Assembly (NCBI GenBank): GCA_021166775.1
Contig: JAJPEQ010000001.1
Location: 107,751 to 171,750 of the forward strand
Direction: 5' to 3'
Length of the DNA stretch: 64,000 nt
Source of the DNA: Comamonas sp.
GTDB lineage: Bacteria; Pseudomonadota; Gammaproteobacteria; Burkholderiales; Burkholderiaceae_C
In this document: positions 1-8,091 of the stretch, one piece after another
Position numbering within the stretch: the first letter of the stretch is position 1
How the letters are laid out: each line of letters opens with the position of its first letter
The notes under the pieces: generated by a model
Databases searched by the model: none
What the model was told of the DNA's origin: nothing
Seen by the model: only the letters and a program-made list of their open reading frames with translations
Program-made: the position numbers and the translations under genes

Positions 1-186
1 CTGGACTGGGACGCCGCCGAAGCACTGGCGCCCATGGGCGCGCGCGCAGCATGCAGCGGCGACCTGAAGGCGCTGGTGGCACGGATCGCTCGGGCCGCGC
101 AGCTTGGCGACCATATCGTGTGCATGAGCAACGGCAGCTTCGGCGGCATCCATGCGATGCTACTCAGAGAGCTATCAAACAAATAG
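1..186 (+). CDS. mpl: Mpl C-terminus (murein tripeptide ligase), 5'-truncated
   Basis: This is the last 61 codons of a gene that enters from the left edge in frame 1 and stops at TAG. The motif GDHIVCMSNGSFGGIH followed by LL is the characteristic C-terminus of UDP-N-acetylmuramate:L-alanyl-gamma-D-glutamyl-meso-diaminopimelate ligase, which recycles murein tripeptide in the cytoplasm. The catalytic and ATP-binding domains lie outside the window. The last codons (ELSNK) and the stop fall inside a copy of a dispersed palindromic repeat that continues to about 229, so the natural C-terminus has probably been replaced or extended by the repeat. Assignment rests on the C-terminal motif only. Confidence 0.8.
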   Translation: MDWDAAEALAPMGARAACSGDLKALVARIARAAQLGDHIVCMSNGSFGGIHAMLLRELSNK

Positions 187-229
187 CTGCCTTCGCTTTC
201 CCAGTAAGGCTTCCATGCCAAATTGATCC
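170..229. repeat. Dispersed palindromic repeat, copy A
   Basis: Starts agctatcaaacaaatagctg, followed by cgctttccc, an aggc block and finally aattgatcc. Six other segments in the window share this layout (an AGCTAT/ATAGCT arm, a GCGCTT-like core, a GGCC block, a TTGAT/ATCAA end). This copy forms the 3' end of mpl and continues past its stop. Confidence 0.6.
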
Positions 230-399
230 ATATTTGCAAGCTTCGCCAGCCCGAACGATGAGAAACATCCCGCCACGCCGGCGCTGTCGCGGAGTGAAGA
301 AACCCTGCGCGGACCGGGCGGCGCCGCGCGGTTCAGTGCCGCCAGCGCACCCGTTCGAGCGGCATCAGGGTCACCGGGCTGCGCGTGCGCGCCATGCCG

Positions 400-1278
400 T
401 CACCCCCTGCGCCGCGCTCCGATCCCGCTGACGGCCAGCAGCCCGAGAACGATCAGCGCGATGCCCGCGCCCTCCGCGGCATCCGGGCGCTCCCCCAGGA
501 AGGCCCAGGCCATCAGGATGGCGGTGATGGGCACGCACAGGCTGGACAGGCTGGCCACGGTCGCCGGCAGGCGGTCGATGATGAGAAACCACAGCACCCA
601 GGCCAGGCTCGAAGCGAGCACGGCCGCATACAGCAAGCTGAACACCATCCCCGCCGTCCACTCGATCGCGCGCTGCGGCACGAGCCAGGCCACCCCCGCC
701 AGGAACACGCCGCCCAGCAGCATCTGCCAGGCGGTGAACGACAGCGCCGACGGATGGTGCAACTGGAACATGCGCTTGGTCAGCACCGTGCCCAGCCCCC
801 ACAGGCAGCCGCTGGCCACCGCCAGCAGCGTGCTGGGCCCACTGCCCAGCGCATGCCAGGGCGCAATCACGAACACCAGGCCGGTGACGGCCAGCGCAAT
901 GCCCACCCACTGCCGAGCGCTGGGGCGCTCGCGCAGCACCCACCAGGCGAACAGCACCGACCAGAACGGCATGGTGTAGGCCAGCATCGACACGCGCCCT
1001 GCGCCGCCACTGACCAGCGCCCACTGCGACAGCCCCTGAAAGGCGGCCGTCTGGCACAACCCGACCGCCAGCGTGAGACCCAGCGGCGGCGGCGCCAGCG
1101 GCTGACCGCGCAGCACCAGCACCGCGAACAGCACCAGTGCACCCAAGCCAAAGCGCAGCGCCGCGAAGTCAAACGGCCCGGCCCAGCGCATCACCTGCTT
1201 CATCACGATCCAGCTGTAGGCCCAGATGACGACCATGAGCGCCAGCGCGAGCAGCGCCGCGCGATGGCTGCGGTGCAT
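400..1278 (-). CDS. EamA/DMT-family membrane transporter
   Basis: A 292-residue, very hydrophobic protein with about ten predicted transmembrane segments arranged as two EamA-type halves. The first half begins ALLALALMVVIWAYSWIVM, a typical DMT superfamily start, and the second half carries the WGLGTVLTKR and FLGERPDAAEGAG motifs seen in EamA exporters. It probably exports a small metabolite; the substrate cannot be read from sequence. The start is placed at MHRSHRAALL because the hydrophobic core follows directly; an upstream ATG at 1302 (MKSGAADS) is equally open and neither has a good ribosome binding site. The gene is convergent with mpl and ends the host-like sequence before the mobile-element debris. 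Confidence 0.85.
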   Translation of the reverse strand: MHRSHRAALLALALMVVIWAYSWIVMKQVMRWAGPFDFAALRFGLGALVLFAVLVLRGQPLAPPPLGLTLAVGLCQTAAFQGLSQWALVSGGAGRVSMLAYTMPFWSVLFAWWVLRERPSARQWVGIALAVTGLVFVIAPWHALGSGPSTLLAVASGCLWGLGTVLTKRMFQLHHPSALSFTAWQMLLGGVFLAGVAWLVPQRAIEWTAGMVFSLLYAAVLASSLAWVLWFLIIDRLPATVASLSSLCVPITAILMAWAFLGERPDAAEGAGIALIVLGLLAVSGIGARRRG

Positions 1279-1632
1279 CGAGTCCGCCGCACCAGATTTC
1301 ATGACTTGTTGAGTTTGCGTGGCCAATTGCGTGCATCCAGATCTGTCGGAAGGTAGCGGCCAGAATACACAAGAACGCCCATAGCCACAGTTCGAGACCT
1401 CGCCCGACCTCGATACCGGACCGGAAAACGCCATCACTGACGCTTTCGAGGCCCATCAGGTGATGAGCCGCCAGGCGTTGAATTCACAACGGGGTGCGCG
1501 CCGGCCTCAAGGCGGTTCTGCTGGGGCGGCAGGGTTTATGAACGGCTGAGCCAAAGCTGATGCCCCGGCGGCCGCGCAGTTCTACTCCCCGCTGGTCAGG
1601 CAGCGCAGAAGCTGCGGTCGCCCAAGATGCCA

Positions 1633-1694
1633 TGACGACTGTATAGAGTCTCGATGTTCTGAATGCCCTACAGCGCAGGCTTCAGCCGCCAGCC
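1633..1694 (+). repeat. Left copy of 62-bp imperfect direct repeat
   Basis: Begins gcccaagatgccatgacgac and contains the block gttctgaatgccc. It matches 12769-12830 in the same orientation with about 10 mismatches over 62 bases by eye and no gaps. The two copies bracket the whole amide-utilisation island. Boundaries are approximate by a few bases. Confidence 0.6.
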
Positions 1695-2253
1695 GAGGGG
1701 CAGTCGTGTTGAAAAACCAGGAAGTTCCCGAGCATTCTTGGCTGAAATAAAAATCGAACTTTCTAATCGCTCCAGAACCTCGCCTCCTCCCATGCGGGAG
1801 GAGATGAACTGCACCCGCAAACCTTGCTCAAGGTGGAGGTAGGAAATTTTTCAACAGAATAGAACGATGGCCATCGTCGTATCGCGTGTGACCACCATCT
1901 TGGCGGAGCCACACACGACATTCCGCAGGACAACGAAGGCGCTGAGTGGATGAACCGCAACGTAGAACACCAAGCCAGGAGAACCATCATGGATGATCGC
2001 GTACATCATCTGCTCCGACGCTGGTGCGCCGTTGCCACCTTGCTTCAAGATGGGTCCGCTGAATGTCTTCTGACTCAAGCGCGCCGCCGACATCATTTCT
2101 GACCAGTCGAGATCGGTGTGGATTCGTGCCTTCGCCCACCACCTACGGCAGGCACCCTCTTCCGGCGCTTACCTATCCATCAATACGGCGATTTCTGAAG
2201 AGGAGCCCTGTCCGTCAGCGGAGTTCGCGGCATCGTTCCCAACGACCTTGCGT

Positions 2254-2345
2254 CGACTGGACCGCGGTGAGTCTGATCGCCTTGCCACGACGTGCCCCTT
2301 GCAGCCCCATGGAACGCACTAGTTGCTCAACCGTGCATGCGCCAC
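2254..2345 (-). pseudogene. IS3-family OrfB remnant
   Basis: Read on the minus strand this encodes CTVEQLVRSMGLQGARRGKA, which strongly resembles the segment of IS3-family OrfB transposases just before the integrase core (ERLMRxxGLxGxxRGK). The DDE catalytic residues are absent and flanking sequence in this frame is unrelated. It is a short fossil and cannot be active. It lies antisense to, and immediately before, the IS200-type remnant, which indicates nested insertions or deletions. Confidence 0.55.
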
Positions 2346-2368
2346 CGGGATGCCCCCGCGGTTCATCT

Positions 2369-2557
2369 GCAGTCAATAGTGCGATACACCTTGCCCGCGT
2401 CTGCGCGGAGCGTAAGCGCAACTTTGTCGGCCAGCACTTCTGGGTCAGGGGCAACTTCGTATCGGAGGTAGGCGGGGACGAAGCGGTGCTCCGGGAGTAC
2501 AGCCGCAACCAAGAGGTGGAAGACGAGCGCCTGGATCAGCTGGGCCTGTGGAGATGA
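2369..2557 (+). pseudogene. IS200-type TnpA transposase, C-terminal remnant
   Basis: The frame encodes AIHLARVCAERKRNFVGQHF followed by WVRGNFVSEVGGDEAVLREY and a NQEVEDERLDQLGLW end. This is the C-terminal part of the IS200/IS605 Y1 transposase family, including the conserved FVGQxFWxRGxFVSxVG stretch. The N-terminal half with the HUH motif is missing: sequence upstream in the same frame is unrelated and an IS3 fragment overlaps it. It is therefore a dead fragment that ends at a natural TGA. Confidence 0.75.
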
Positions 2558-2900
2558 TTGGCCGCCAGTCGGCGATGCTAAACCGTGGGGCCGCGCCAGC
2601 GACCCGTTTCAGCCGCTTCGGGCGGCCCACACAACGAAAGCCGCCGACTTTTCCGGGGGGATGGTTACGAGCCTCCCCTTCATGGGCATGTCTGTCACTA
2701 AAAATGCTCAGCGCAGACAAAATTCAGCGAGAATTGAATTTTCAACTACATTTTATGTAGCATCAGGGGTAGCAATCACATAAGGAACGATCCTATTCTG
2801 GCAAGAATTTCAGCGGTCTTCTAAGGGTAAGCCCTATGGCGCAAGAATGACATAGAGTCAAAATAAACGCGTCGAGAAATCGTCACCACTTTTCAACGCC

Positions 2901-2920
2901 GACTGCCAGTGCTGCCAGTC
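2901..2920 (+). promoter_or_regulatory. Candidate ANTAR-target hairpin P1 in leader RNA
   Basis: The 20-base segment gactgccagtgctgccagtc folds into a stem (five base pairs, one C-C mismatch, one closing C-G) with a six-base loop AGTGCT. A at loop position 1 and G at position 4 fit the known hexaloop consensus of RNA targets of ANTAR antiterminators. It lies just upstream of a strong terminator in the leader of the amide transporter operon, whose cluster encodes an AmiR-like ANTAR protein. The role is inferred, not shown. Confidence 0.4.
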
Positions 2921-2927
2921 AGGTGTT

Positions 2928-2941
2928 GGGCAAAAAAGCCC
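2928..2941 (+). promoter_or_regulatory. Candidate antiterminator hairpin P2
   Basis: GGGC (2928-2931) pairs with GCCC (2938-2941) across a six-base loop of six A residues. The 3' arm is also part of the 5' arm of the downstream terminator, so the two structures exclude each other. That geometry is what ANTAR antitermination needs. The loop lacks the G expected at position 4, which weakens the match. Confidence 0.3.
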
Positions 2942-2978
2942 GAAACGGAATAACTCCGGTTCGGGCTTTTTCGTTTTT
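2933..2978 (+). terminator. Strong leader terminator upstream of the amide transporter operon
   Basis: AAAAAGCCCGAA (2933-2944) pairs perfectly with TTCGGGCTTTTT (2960-2971), with a second short stem CGGA/TCCG inside the apex, followed by cg and a second run of five T residues. It is a classical intrinsic terminator on the plus strand. No plus-strand gene precedes it and the transporter operon starts about 175 bases downstream, so it most likely acts as a regulated attenuator of that operon rather than as the end of an upstream gene. Confidence 0.7.
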
Positions 2979-3152
2979 AGTCTCTCGCTTCTATCACAGG
3001 TCGTTTACACGCCCTGCAGGCGCAGCGTTGGCTAAATCTGAATTCCAAGTCGTGGTGATTGCTTGTCAAGAACCACCTGTGGTTGGGGCAGTTACCGCAC
3101 AGATGGATCAAAAGTCGTCATTTCTTTAAACACACCTGTTAGGAGCTTGACT

Positions 3153-4337
3153 ATGACTGAAATGAATCGCCGTGACGTTTTCAAGACCGGAGGATCAATA
3201 CTAATCCTAGGCGCAACCGCAGGAGTGCCAGCCGTGGCGCTGGCACAGGAGACAGTGAAGCTGGGGCTCTTGCACTCCCTCTCCGGGACCATCGCCATCG
3301 CCGAGGCCTCTTTGGTGGACGCCGAAAAACTAGCAATCGAAGAAATCAACGCGAGCGGTGGCGTGATGGGACGCAAGATTGAGGCGGTGGTCGAAGATGG
3401 AGCGAGCGAAAACGCGGTGTTTGCCGAAAAAGCCCGCAAGCTCCTCGAGCGTGACAAGGTGGCCGCCATCGTAGGCTGCTACACCTCTGCATCCAGAAAG
3501 GCAATCTTGCCTGCGCTCTCAAGAGCCAAAGGTTTGTTGTATTACCCGACATATTACGAAGGTCAGGAACAGGATCAGCATGTGTTTTATCCCTCACAGG
3601 AGGCTACACAGTCCGTCATCGCAGCGGTGGAATGGATGGCACGAGAAAAAGGAAAAAATTTCTTCCTAGTGGGGTCCGATTACATCTACCCCCGCACTTG
3701 CAACAAAATCGCAAAGCCTACCATCGTAAAAGCGGGTGGCAAAGTGCTTGGGGAAGAGTATGCACCCCTTGGCCATACTGAATTTTCTTCAATTATTAAT
3801 AAAATTAAGGCGGCTAAGCCCGGTTGCATTTACAGCACCGTTGTCGGTGGTTCGAATGTAGCGTTTTATAAACAGATGCGTGCCGCAGGGCTCGATGGCT
3901 CGAAGCAGGTTTTGCTATCAACTGTCGTATCCGAAAATGAAATCGAGGGCATCGGCAAGGACAACGCCGAAGGTTATTACGCATGCATGGGTTACTTCCA
4001 GAGCATTAAATCGCCAGCCAACGAGAAATTCGTGAAGGCTTTCAAGGCCAAGTACGGCCAGGAGCGCGTGATCGGCGACCCGATGGAAGTCGCCTACAAC
4101 AGCGTATACCTTTGGAAACTGGCCGTTGAAAAAGCCAAGTCATTCGACGTAGACAAGGTTATCGCCGCCTCGAGCGGACTCGAGTTGGAAGCTCCCGAGG
4201 GCACCGTGAAAATCCACGACGCAAACCACCATGTTTGGAAAAAAGTCCGCATCGGGAGAGCACGTTCAGACGGGCAATTTGACATTGTATGGGAATCCCC
4301 GGCTTTGATTGAGCCTAATCCGTTCCCGAAAATCTGA
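3153..4337 (+). CDS. UrtA/AmiC-family periplasmic substrate-binding protein
   Basis: A 394-residue binding protein of the urea/short-chain amide type (Peripla_BP_6 class). The N-terminus MNRRDVFKTGG followed by a hydrophobic stretch and AQE resembles a Tat signal peptide with cleavage after ALAQ. The mature part carries VKLGLLHSLSGTIAIAE, a family start, and FFLVGSDYIYPR. The ATG at 3153 is chosen because AGGAG (3141-3145) lies seven bases upstream and the signal peptide starts there; the frame is open back to 3063. It should deliver an amide or urea-like ligand to the permeases that follow. The cytoplasmic sensor at 9991 is a homologue without a signal peptide. Confidence 0.88.
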   Translation: MTEMNRRDVFKTGGSILILGATAGVPAVALAQETVKLGLLHSLSGTIAIAEASLVDAEKLAIEEINASGGVMGRKIEAVVEDGASENAVFAEKARKLLERDKVAAIVGCYTSASRKAILPALSRAKGLLYYPTYYEGQEQDQHVFYPSQEATQSVIAAVEWMAREKGKNFFLVGSDYIYPRTCNKIAKPTIVKAGGKVLGEEYAPLGHTEFSSIINKIKAAKPGCIYSTVVGGSNVAFYKQMRAAGLDGSKQVLLSTVVSENEIEGIGKDNAEGYYACMGYFQSIKSPANEKFVKAFKAKYGQERVIGDPMEVAYNSVYLWKLAVEKAKSFDVDKVIAASSGLELEAPEGTVKIHDANHHVWKKVRIGRARSDGQFDIVWESPALIEPNPFPKI

Positions 4338-4352
4338 AAAATTAAAAAAAGG

Positions 4353-4374
4353 CCGAGTGCCTATAAGCACTCGG
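4353..4374 (+). promoter_or_regulatory. Hairpin between binding protein and permease genes
   Basis: CCGAGTGC (4353-4360) and GCACTCGG (4367-4374) form a perfect eight-base-pair stem with loop ctataa. No T tract follows, so it is more likely an mRNA-stabilising or partial-termination structure that keeps the binding-protein transcript more abundant than the rest of the operon. Confidence 0.55.
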
Positions 4375-4409
4375 TCGCGTGCTCAGCAAAATAATCTAGG
4401 GACGACACG

Positions 4410-5312
4410 ATGAGTTTTGATATTGCCGTGATGCAATTGTTCAACGGGGTAAGCTTGTTCAGCATCTTACTGCTGATGGCGATAGGGTTGGCTGTCGTTT
4501 TCGGACTCATGGGTGTCATCAACATGGCCCATGGAGAATTGATGGCGCTCGGTGCTTACATGACTTACGTTGCCGCGATTACTTTTGAACGATGGGCACC
4601 AAACTGGATGGGTGTGTATTTATTCGTGGCTATACCATTTGCATTTTTAGTGACTTTTGTTCTTGGATATGCACTTGAACGTGGTTTTATCCGTTTTTTT
4701 TATAACAGGCCATTAGACACACTATTAGCAACGTGGGGACTGAGTCTCATCATGCAGCAGACATACCGCACTATTTTCGGCGCGCAGGAGGTAAGTGTGC
4801 CGCTGCCTGGTTGGCTAGCGGGAGCATGGGAACCAGTGATCGGCATACAGTTGCCCATCACCCGCATATTTATAGTCGGCCTCACAATTGCCGTCGCTGT
4901 GGCCGTCTACATGTTGTTGTACCGGACACGCTGGGGCGTGAAAGTGCGCGCAGTGACACAGAACCGAGCGATGGCAGGGGCTACTGGCATCAACACCAAC
5001 CGCGTTGATGCGCTGACATTCGCGCTCGGTTCCGGTCTCGCGGGTATTGCTGGCTGCGTTTTCACCATGATCGGTTCCACAAATCCAGGTACCGGCCAAC
5101 TCTACATCGTCGATTCATTCATTGTGGTCGTTTTCGGTGGGGTGGCGAGTCTCGCCGGCACTGCACTTTCGGCTTTCACCATCGCACAGACCCAGAATTG
5201 GCTCGAATTCCTCTTGAGTGGTTCGATGGCCAAGGCATCAATATTGTTGCTGGTGATTTTGGTCCTCTATTTTCGGCCAAACGGCTTATTCGCATTGCGC
5301 ACCAGGAGTTGA
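4410..5312 (+). CDS. UrtB-like branched-chain-type ABC permease
   Basis: A 300-residue inner-membrane permease of the LivH/UrtB family. The signature GLMGVINMAHGELMALGAYM lies near residues 32-51, and the later segment VFGGVASLAGTALSAF is the conserved C-terminal loop of the family. About eight transmembrane segments are apparent. It follows the binding protein after a 72-base gap with a hairpin and precedes the partner permease by 3 bases. It should form the membrane channel together with the next gene. Its AT-rich codon use matches the island and differs from the host-like genes around it. Confidence 0.88.
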   Translation: MSFDIAVMQLFNGVSLFSILLLMAIGLAVVFGLMGVINMAHGELMALGAYMTYVAAITFERWAPNWMGVYLFVAIPFAFLVTFVLGYALERGFIRFFYNRPLDTLLATWGLSLIMQQTYRTIFGAQEVSVPLPGWLAGAWEPVIGIQLPITRIFIVGLTIAVAVAVYMLLYRTRWGVKVRAVTQNRAMAGATGINTNRVDALTFALGSGLAGIAGCVFTMIGSTNPGTGQLYIVDSFIVVVFGGVASLAGTALSAFTIAQTQNWLEFLLSGSMAKASILLLVILVLYFRPNGLFALRTRS

Positions 5313-5315
5313 CTT

Positions 5316-6377
5316 ATGAAAGACAACACATACAAGCGCAGCGTCGTTCCCAGCGCGATCCTAATCGGGCTGTTGATTATCATTTTACCTCTTAGCCTAG
5401 ACCCATTCAGACTTAATTTGATGGGGAAATACCTCGCCTTTGCTTTCGTTGCCATCGGTATTGTATTGACTTGGGGCTATGGAGGAATTTTGAGCCTCGG
5501 CCAAGGCGTGTTCTTCGGGCTTGGTGGCTACATGATGGCGATGTTCCTAAAATTAGAAGCCTCCGCACCCGAACTGCCAGATTTCATGGTTTGGAGCAGC
5601 GTTGAATACCTACCAACCTGGTGGATCCCATTTAAATCTTTAGGGCTGACAGTATTAGGAATCCTGGTGATTCCCCCGGCGCTAGCCTACTTGTTCTCTT
5701 ACGCCATCTTCCGTCGCAGAGTCAGCGGCGTGTACTTTGCCATCGTGACACTGGCTCTAGCGTTGACCCTGACGGTGATTGTCATAGGTCAGCAAGGCGA
5801 CACAGGAGGAGCTAATGGGATCACTGATTTCCGCACGTTACTAGGAATGGACATCACTGCTGATAATTCGCTACGCGTACTATATTTTATTGAAGTTTCA
5901 ATTCTGGCGGTAGTCATGCTGCTATCACTTGCACTTACGCACAGTCGTTTTGGAAAGATTTTGATAGCAATTCGCGATCGTGAAGATAGAGTTCGCTTCA
6001 GCGGTTACGACACAGCGCATATGAAGGCATTTGTATTCGCTTGTGGTGCAGTACTGGCTTCGATTGGCGGCGCTTTTTTTACACTTCAAGTAGGTTTGAT
6101 AGCCCCAAGCGTTATTGGGGTCGTTGCCTCGGTCGAGATGGTCATTTATGCAGCTGTTGGCGGTCGCATCTCCGTGCCGGGTGCTGTTGTAGGTACTCTC
6201 GTAATAGGATTTCTTAAATCATATTTGTCGGAAGCCTTTCCAGAAGGATGGCTATATTTTCTAGGTGCAGTTTTCATCATTGTCGTCGGAATTATGCCCG
6301 GCGGATTGGCCGGACTGCTTGAGCAATATACCGGGAAATATCGCAGAAAGATTACTGATGGAATACTCAATCATTGA
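5316..6377 (+). CDS. UrtC-like branched-chain-type ABC permease
   Basis: A 353-residue permease of the LivM/UrtC family, recognised by WGYGGILSLGQGVFFGLGGY near residues 52-71 and RVSGVYFAIVTLALAL in the middle. The cytoplasmic loop with AIRDREDRVRFSGYDT matches the EAA-like loop that contacts the ATPase subunits in this family. The gene starts three bases after the UrtB-like stop, so the two are co-translated. Most urea-type UrtC proteins have the same overall plan; the ligand specificity is set by the binding protein and not by this subunit. Confidence 0.87.
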   Translation: MKDNTYKRSVVPSAILIGLLIIILPLSLDPFRLNLMGKYLAFAFVAIGIVLTWGYGGILSLGQGVFFGLGGYMMAMFLKLEASAPELPDFMVWSSVEYLPTWWIPFKSLGLTVLGILVIPPALAYLFSYAIFRRRVSGVYFAIVTLALALTLTVIVIGQQGDTGGANGITDFRTLLGMDITADNSLRVLYFIEVSILAVVMLLSLALTHSRFGKILIAIRDREDRVRFSGYDTAHMKAFVFACGAVLASIGGAFFTLQVGLIAPSVIGVVASVEMVIYAAVGGRISVPGAVVGTLVIGFLKSYLSEAFPEGWLYFLGAVFIIVVGIMPGGLAGLLEQYTGKYRRKITDGILNH

Positions 6378-7170
6378 GCCGCAACACCTCATTCCTACGG
6401 ACAACCACCCCATGTCTTCTACCGCGTCCTGCAGCAATAATAAGGTTTTAAGTATCGAGGAGCTTACTGTTTCATTTGATGGATTTAGAGCCGTAGATTC
6501 ACTCAGTCTTTCGGTCAACCACGATGAGCTACGAGTAATTATTGGGCCGAATGGTGCGGGTAAAACCACTCTACTCGACATGATTTGCGGCAAGACAAAG
6601 CCAACTTCTGGGCGCGTCATTTTTAACGGTATTGATATCACTCGTTTGAGTGAACATCAAATTGTCAGATCTGGTATTGGCCGAAAATTTCAAACTCCAT
6701 CAGTATACGAAGATCTGACGATTTTTGAAAACTTGGAAATCTCACTACCTCGTACTCATGGCATCTACCAATCGCTCACGTTTCGGCGGTCCAGGGACAT
6801 TGTGGAACGCATCCACATTATGGCCGAACAGATATTCCTTATTCAACAAGTTAACGATCGCGCAGGTCAACTTAGTCATGGGCAAAAACAATGGCTGGAA
6901 ATCGGAATGCTTCTTATGCAGGAATCTTCTCTTCTCTTGCTTGATGAACCAGTAGCAGGGATGAGTCCACGAGAGCGCGAGCAGACCGGTGAGCTACTCA
7001 GCCGAATTGCAATAGGAAAATCGGTGATAGTAATTGAACACGATATGGATTTTGTGCGCCAGATCGCACACAAGGTGACGGTATTGCATCAAGGTAAGGT
7101 TTTGAGTGAAGGCAGTGCGGAAGAAGTAAAAAGAGATCCTCATGTTATTGACGTATATCTTGGGCATTGA
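6358..7170 (+). CDS. UrtD-like ABC transporter ATPase
   Basis: An ABC ATPase of the LivG/UrtD type, 270 residues from the start chosen here. It shows Walker A GPNGAGKTT, an ABC signature LSHGQKQWLEIGMLL, Walker B LLLLDEPVAGM and a switch histidine in VIVIEHDMDF. The ATG at 6358 overlaps the UrtC-like gene by 20 bases and has a weak AGAAAG upstream; an alternative ATG at 6412 would give 252 residues, closer to the usual family length. It should energise the importer as a heterodimer with the following ATPase. Confidence 0.87.
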   Translation: MEYSIIEPQHLIPTDNHPMSSTASCSNNKVLSIEELTVSFDGFRAVDSLSLSVNHDELRVIIGPNGAGKTTLLDMICGKTKPTSGRVIFNGIDITRLSEHQIVRSGIGRKFQTPSVYEDLTIFENLEISLPRTHGIYQSLTFRRSRDIVERIHIMAEQIFLIQQVNDRAGQLSHGQKQWLEIGMLLMQESSLLLLDEPVAGMSPREREQTGELLSRIAIGKSVIVIEHDMDFVRQIAHKVTVLHQGKVLSEGSAEEVKRDPHVIDVYLGH

Positions 7171-7182
7171 GGAGATTATTTG

Positions 7183-7872
7183 ATGCTTAAAATTTCTGAA
7201 CTCAATGTTGCATATGGCGATTCGAAAGTCATTCATGACGTCTCATTTACTGTCGAATCTCGCGAATCCTTGGCCATCATGGGTCGCAATGGGATGGGAA
7301 AAACAACATTGCTGAAGTCTTTGATAGGAATATTGCCAGTCAACGCAGGTTCAATTACCTTAAATAATATCCAATTAACCGATCAACCGAGTTATCGCCG
7401 TGTACAACAGGGGCTCTCTTTCGTTCCGCAAGGACGCATGATATTTCCATTTCTGACTGTCGAAGAAAACATCCTTAGCGGCGCAGAATATTCAGGATAC
7501 CGCCAGGTACCAGAATATATTTATAAATTTTTCCCTGTCCTTAAAGACATGAGAAAAAGAAACGGCGGCAACCTTTCTGGAGGGCAACAGCAAATGTTGG
7601 CTATTGCACGGGCATTGATCTCGGACCCCAAAATACTGATTTTGGATGAGCCTACTGAAGGGATCCAGCCTTCAATAATAAAAGAAATTGCTCAGACACT
7701 TAACGTTTTGCGCCATGAACGCAGCTTTTCGGTGATTGTATCTGAGCAAGTATTGAGCTTCGCCCTAGATCTTTCAGATCGATTTCTGGTTATAGATCGC
7801 GGGCACATTGTTCACGAGGAGGCCCGTGCAACACTCAATCAGGAAAAAATAAAATCATTTCTTACTGTGTGA
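7183..7872 (+). CDS. UrtE-like ABC transporter ATPase
   Basis: A 229-residue ABC ATPase of the LivF/UrtE type: Walker A GRNGMGKTT, signature NLSGGQQQMLAIARAL, Walker B ILILDEPTEGIQPSI. The M in the Walker A loop (GMGKTT) is typical for UrtE/LivF. The ATG at 7183 is preceded by GGAG (7171-7174) with good spacing; a TTG one codon earlier is the only other choice. It completes a five-gene importer in the canonical order A-B-C-D-E. Confidence 0.88.
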   Translation: MLKISELNVAYGDSKVIHDVSFTVESRESLAIMGRNGMGKTTLLKSLIGILPVNAGSITLNNIQLTDQPSYRRVQQGLSFVPQGRMIFPFLTVEENILSGAEYSGYRQVPEYIYKFFPVLKDMRKRNGGNLSGGQQQMLAIARALISDPKILILDEPTEGIQPSIIKEIAQTLNVLRHERSFSVIVSEQVLSFALDLSDRFLVIDRGHIVHEEARATLNQEKIKSFLTV

Positions 7873-7885
7873 ATGTAAATTATTG

Positions 7886-8091
7886 AAAGGAGCAGATATG
7901 TAAAAAATAGAAAATCGATCAGCGTCACATAACGCGAACACACGCGACGTTCCAATTAGAAGAAACTTATCCAAATGGCATAGCAGCGAAAGTCATTCAA
8001 AATGGCAAAATTGAATAGCGACGCTTTATTAAACAACCAACGATTTTTGATTTTTATTGCCAAATCAATTGTAAAATTACCGGAGAAATAA
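7886..8091 (+). other. Leader between importer and amidase with start-stop codon pair
   Basis: A 219-base AT-rich gap separates the importer from the amidase. It contains an excellent ribosome binding site AAAGGAG (7886-7892) five bases before ATG immediately followed by TAA. The frame after the TAA stays open for about 36 codons to a TGA. No terminator hairpin is visible, so the amidase may be read from the importer promoter. A TTGATT/TGTAAA pair lies at 8047-8075 but is too close to the amidase start to be a convincing promoter. Confidence 0.35.

Larger units (their letters stand above)
1303..2930. other. Gene-poor stretch of mobile-element debris
   Basis: No intact gene is supported. Readable pieces are a 62-bp segment near 1630 that recurs in the same orientation near 12779, an inverted pair tgttgaaaaa (1707-1716) and tttttcaaca (1847-1856) that may be ends of a lost element, and transposase remnants of two families described separately. 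Short ORFs here show no recognised domain. From about 2700 the composition becomes AT-rich as the leader of the transporter operon begins. Confidence 0.6.

Noticed and set aside
2933..2978. Terminator as the end of an upstream gene
   Set aside because: No plus-strand gene or RNA is recognisable between the IS200 remnant and the hairpin, so it was interpreted as a leader attenuator instead.
8047..8075. TTGATT-17-TGTAAA as amidase promoter
   Set aside because: Transcription would begin at or within the ribosome binding site, leaving no leader.
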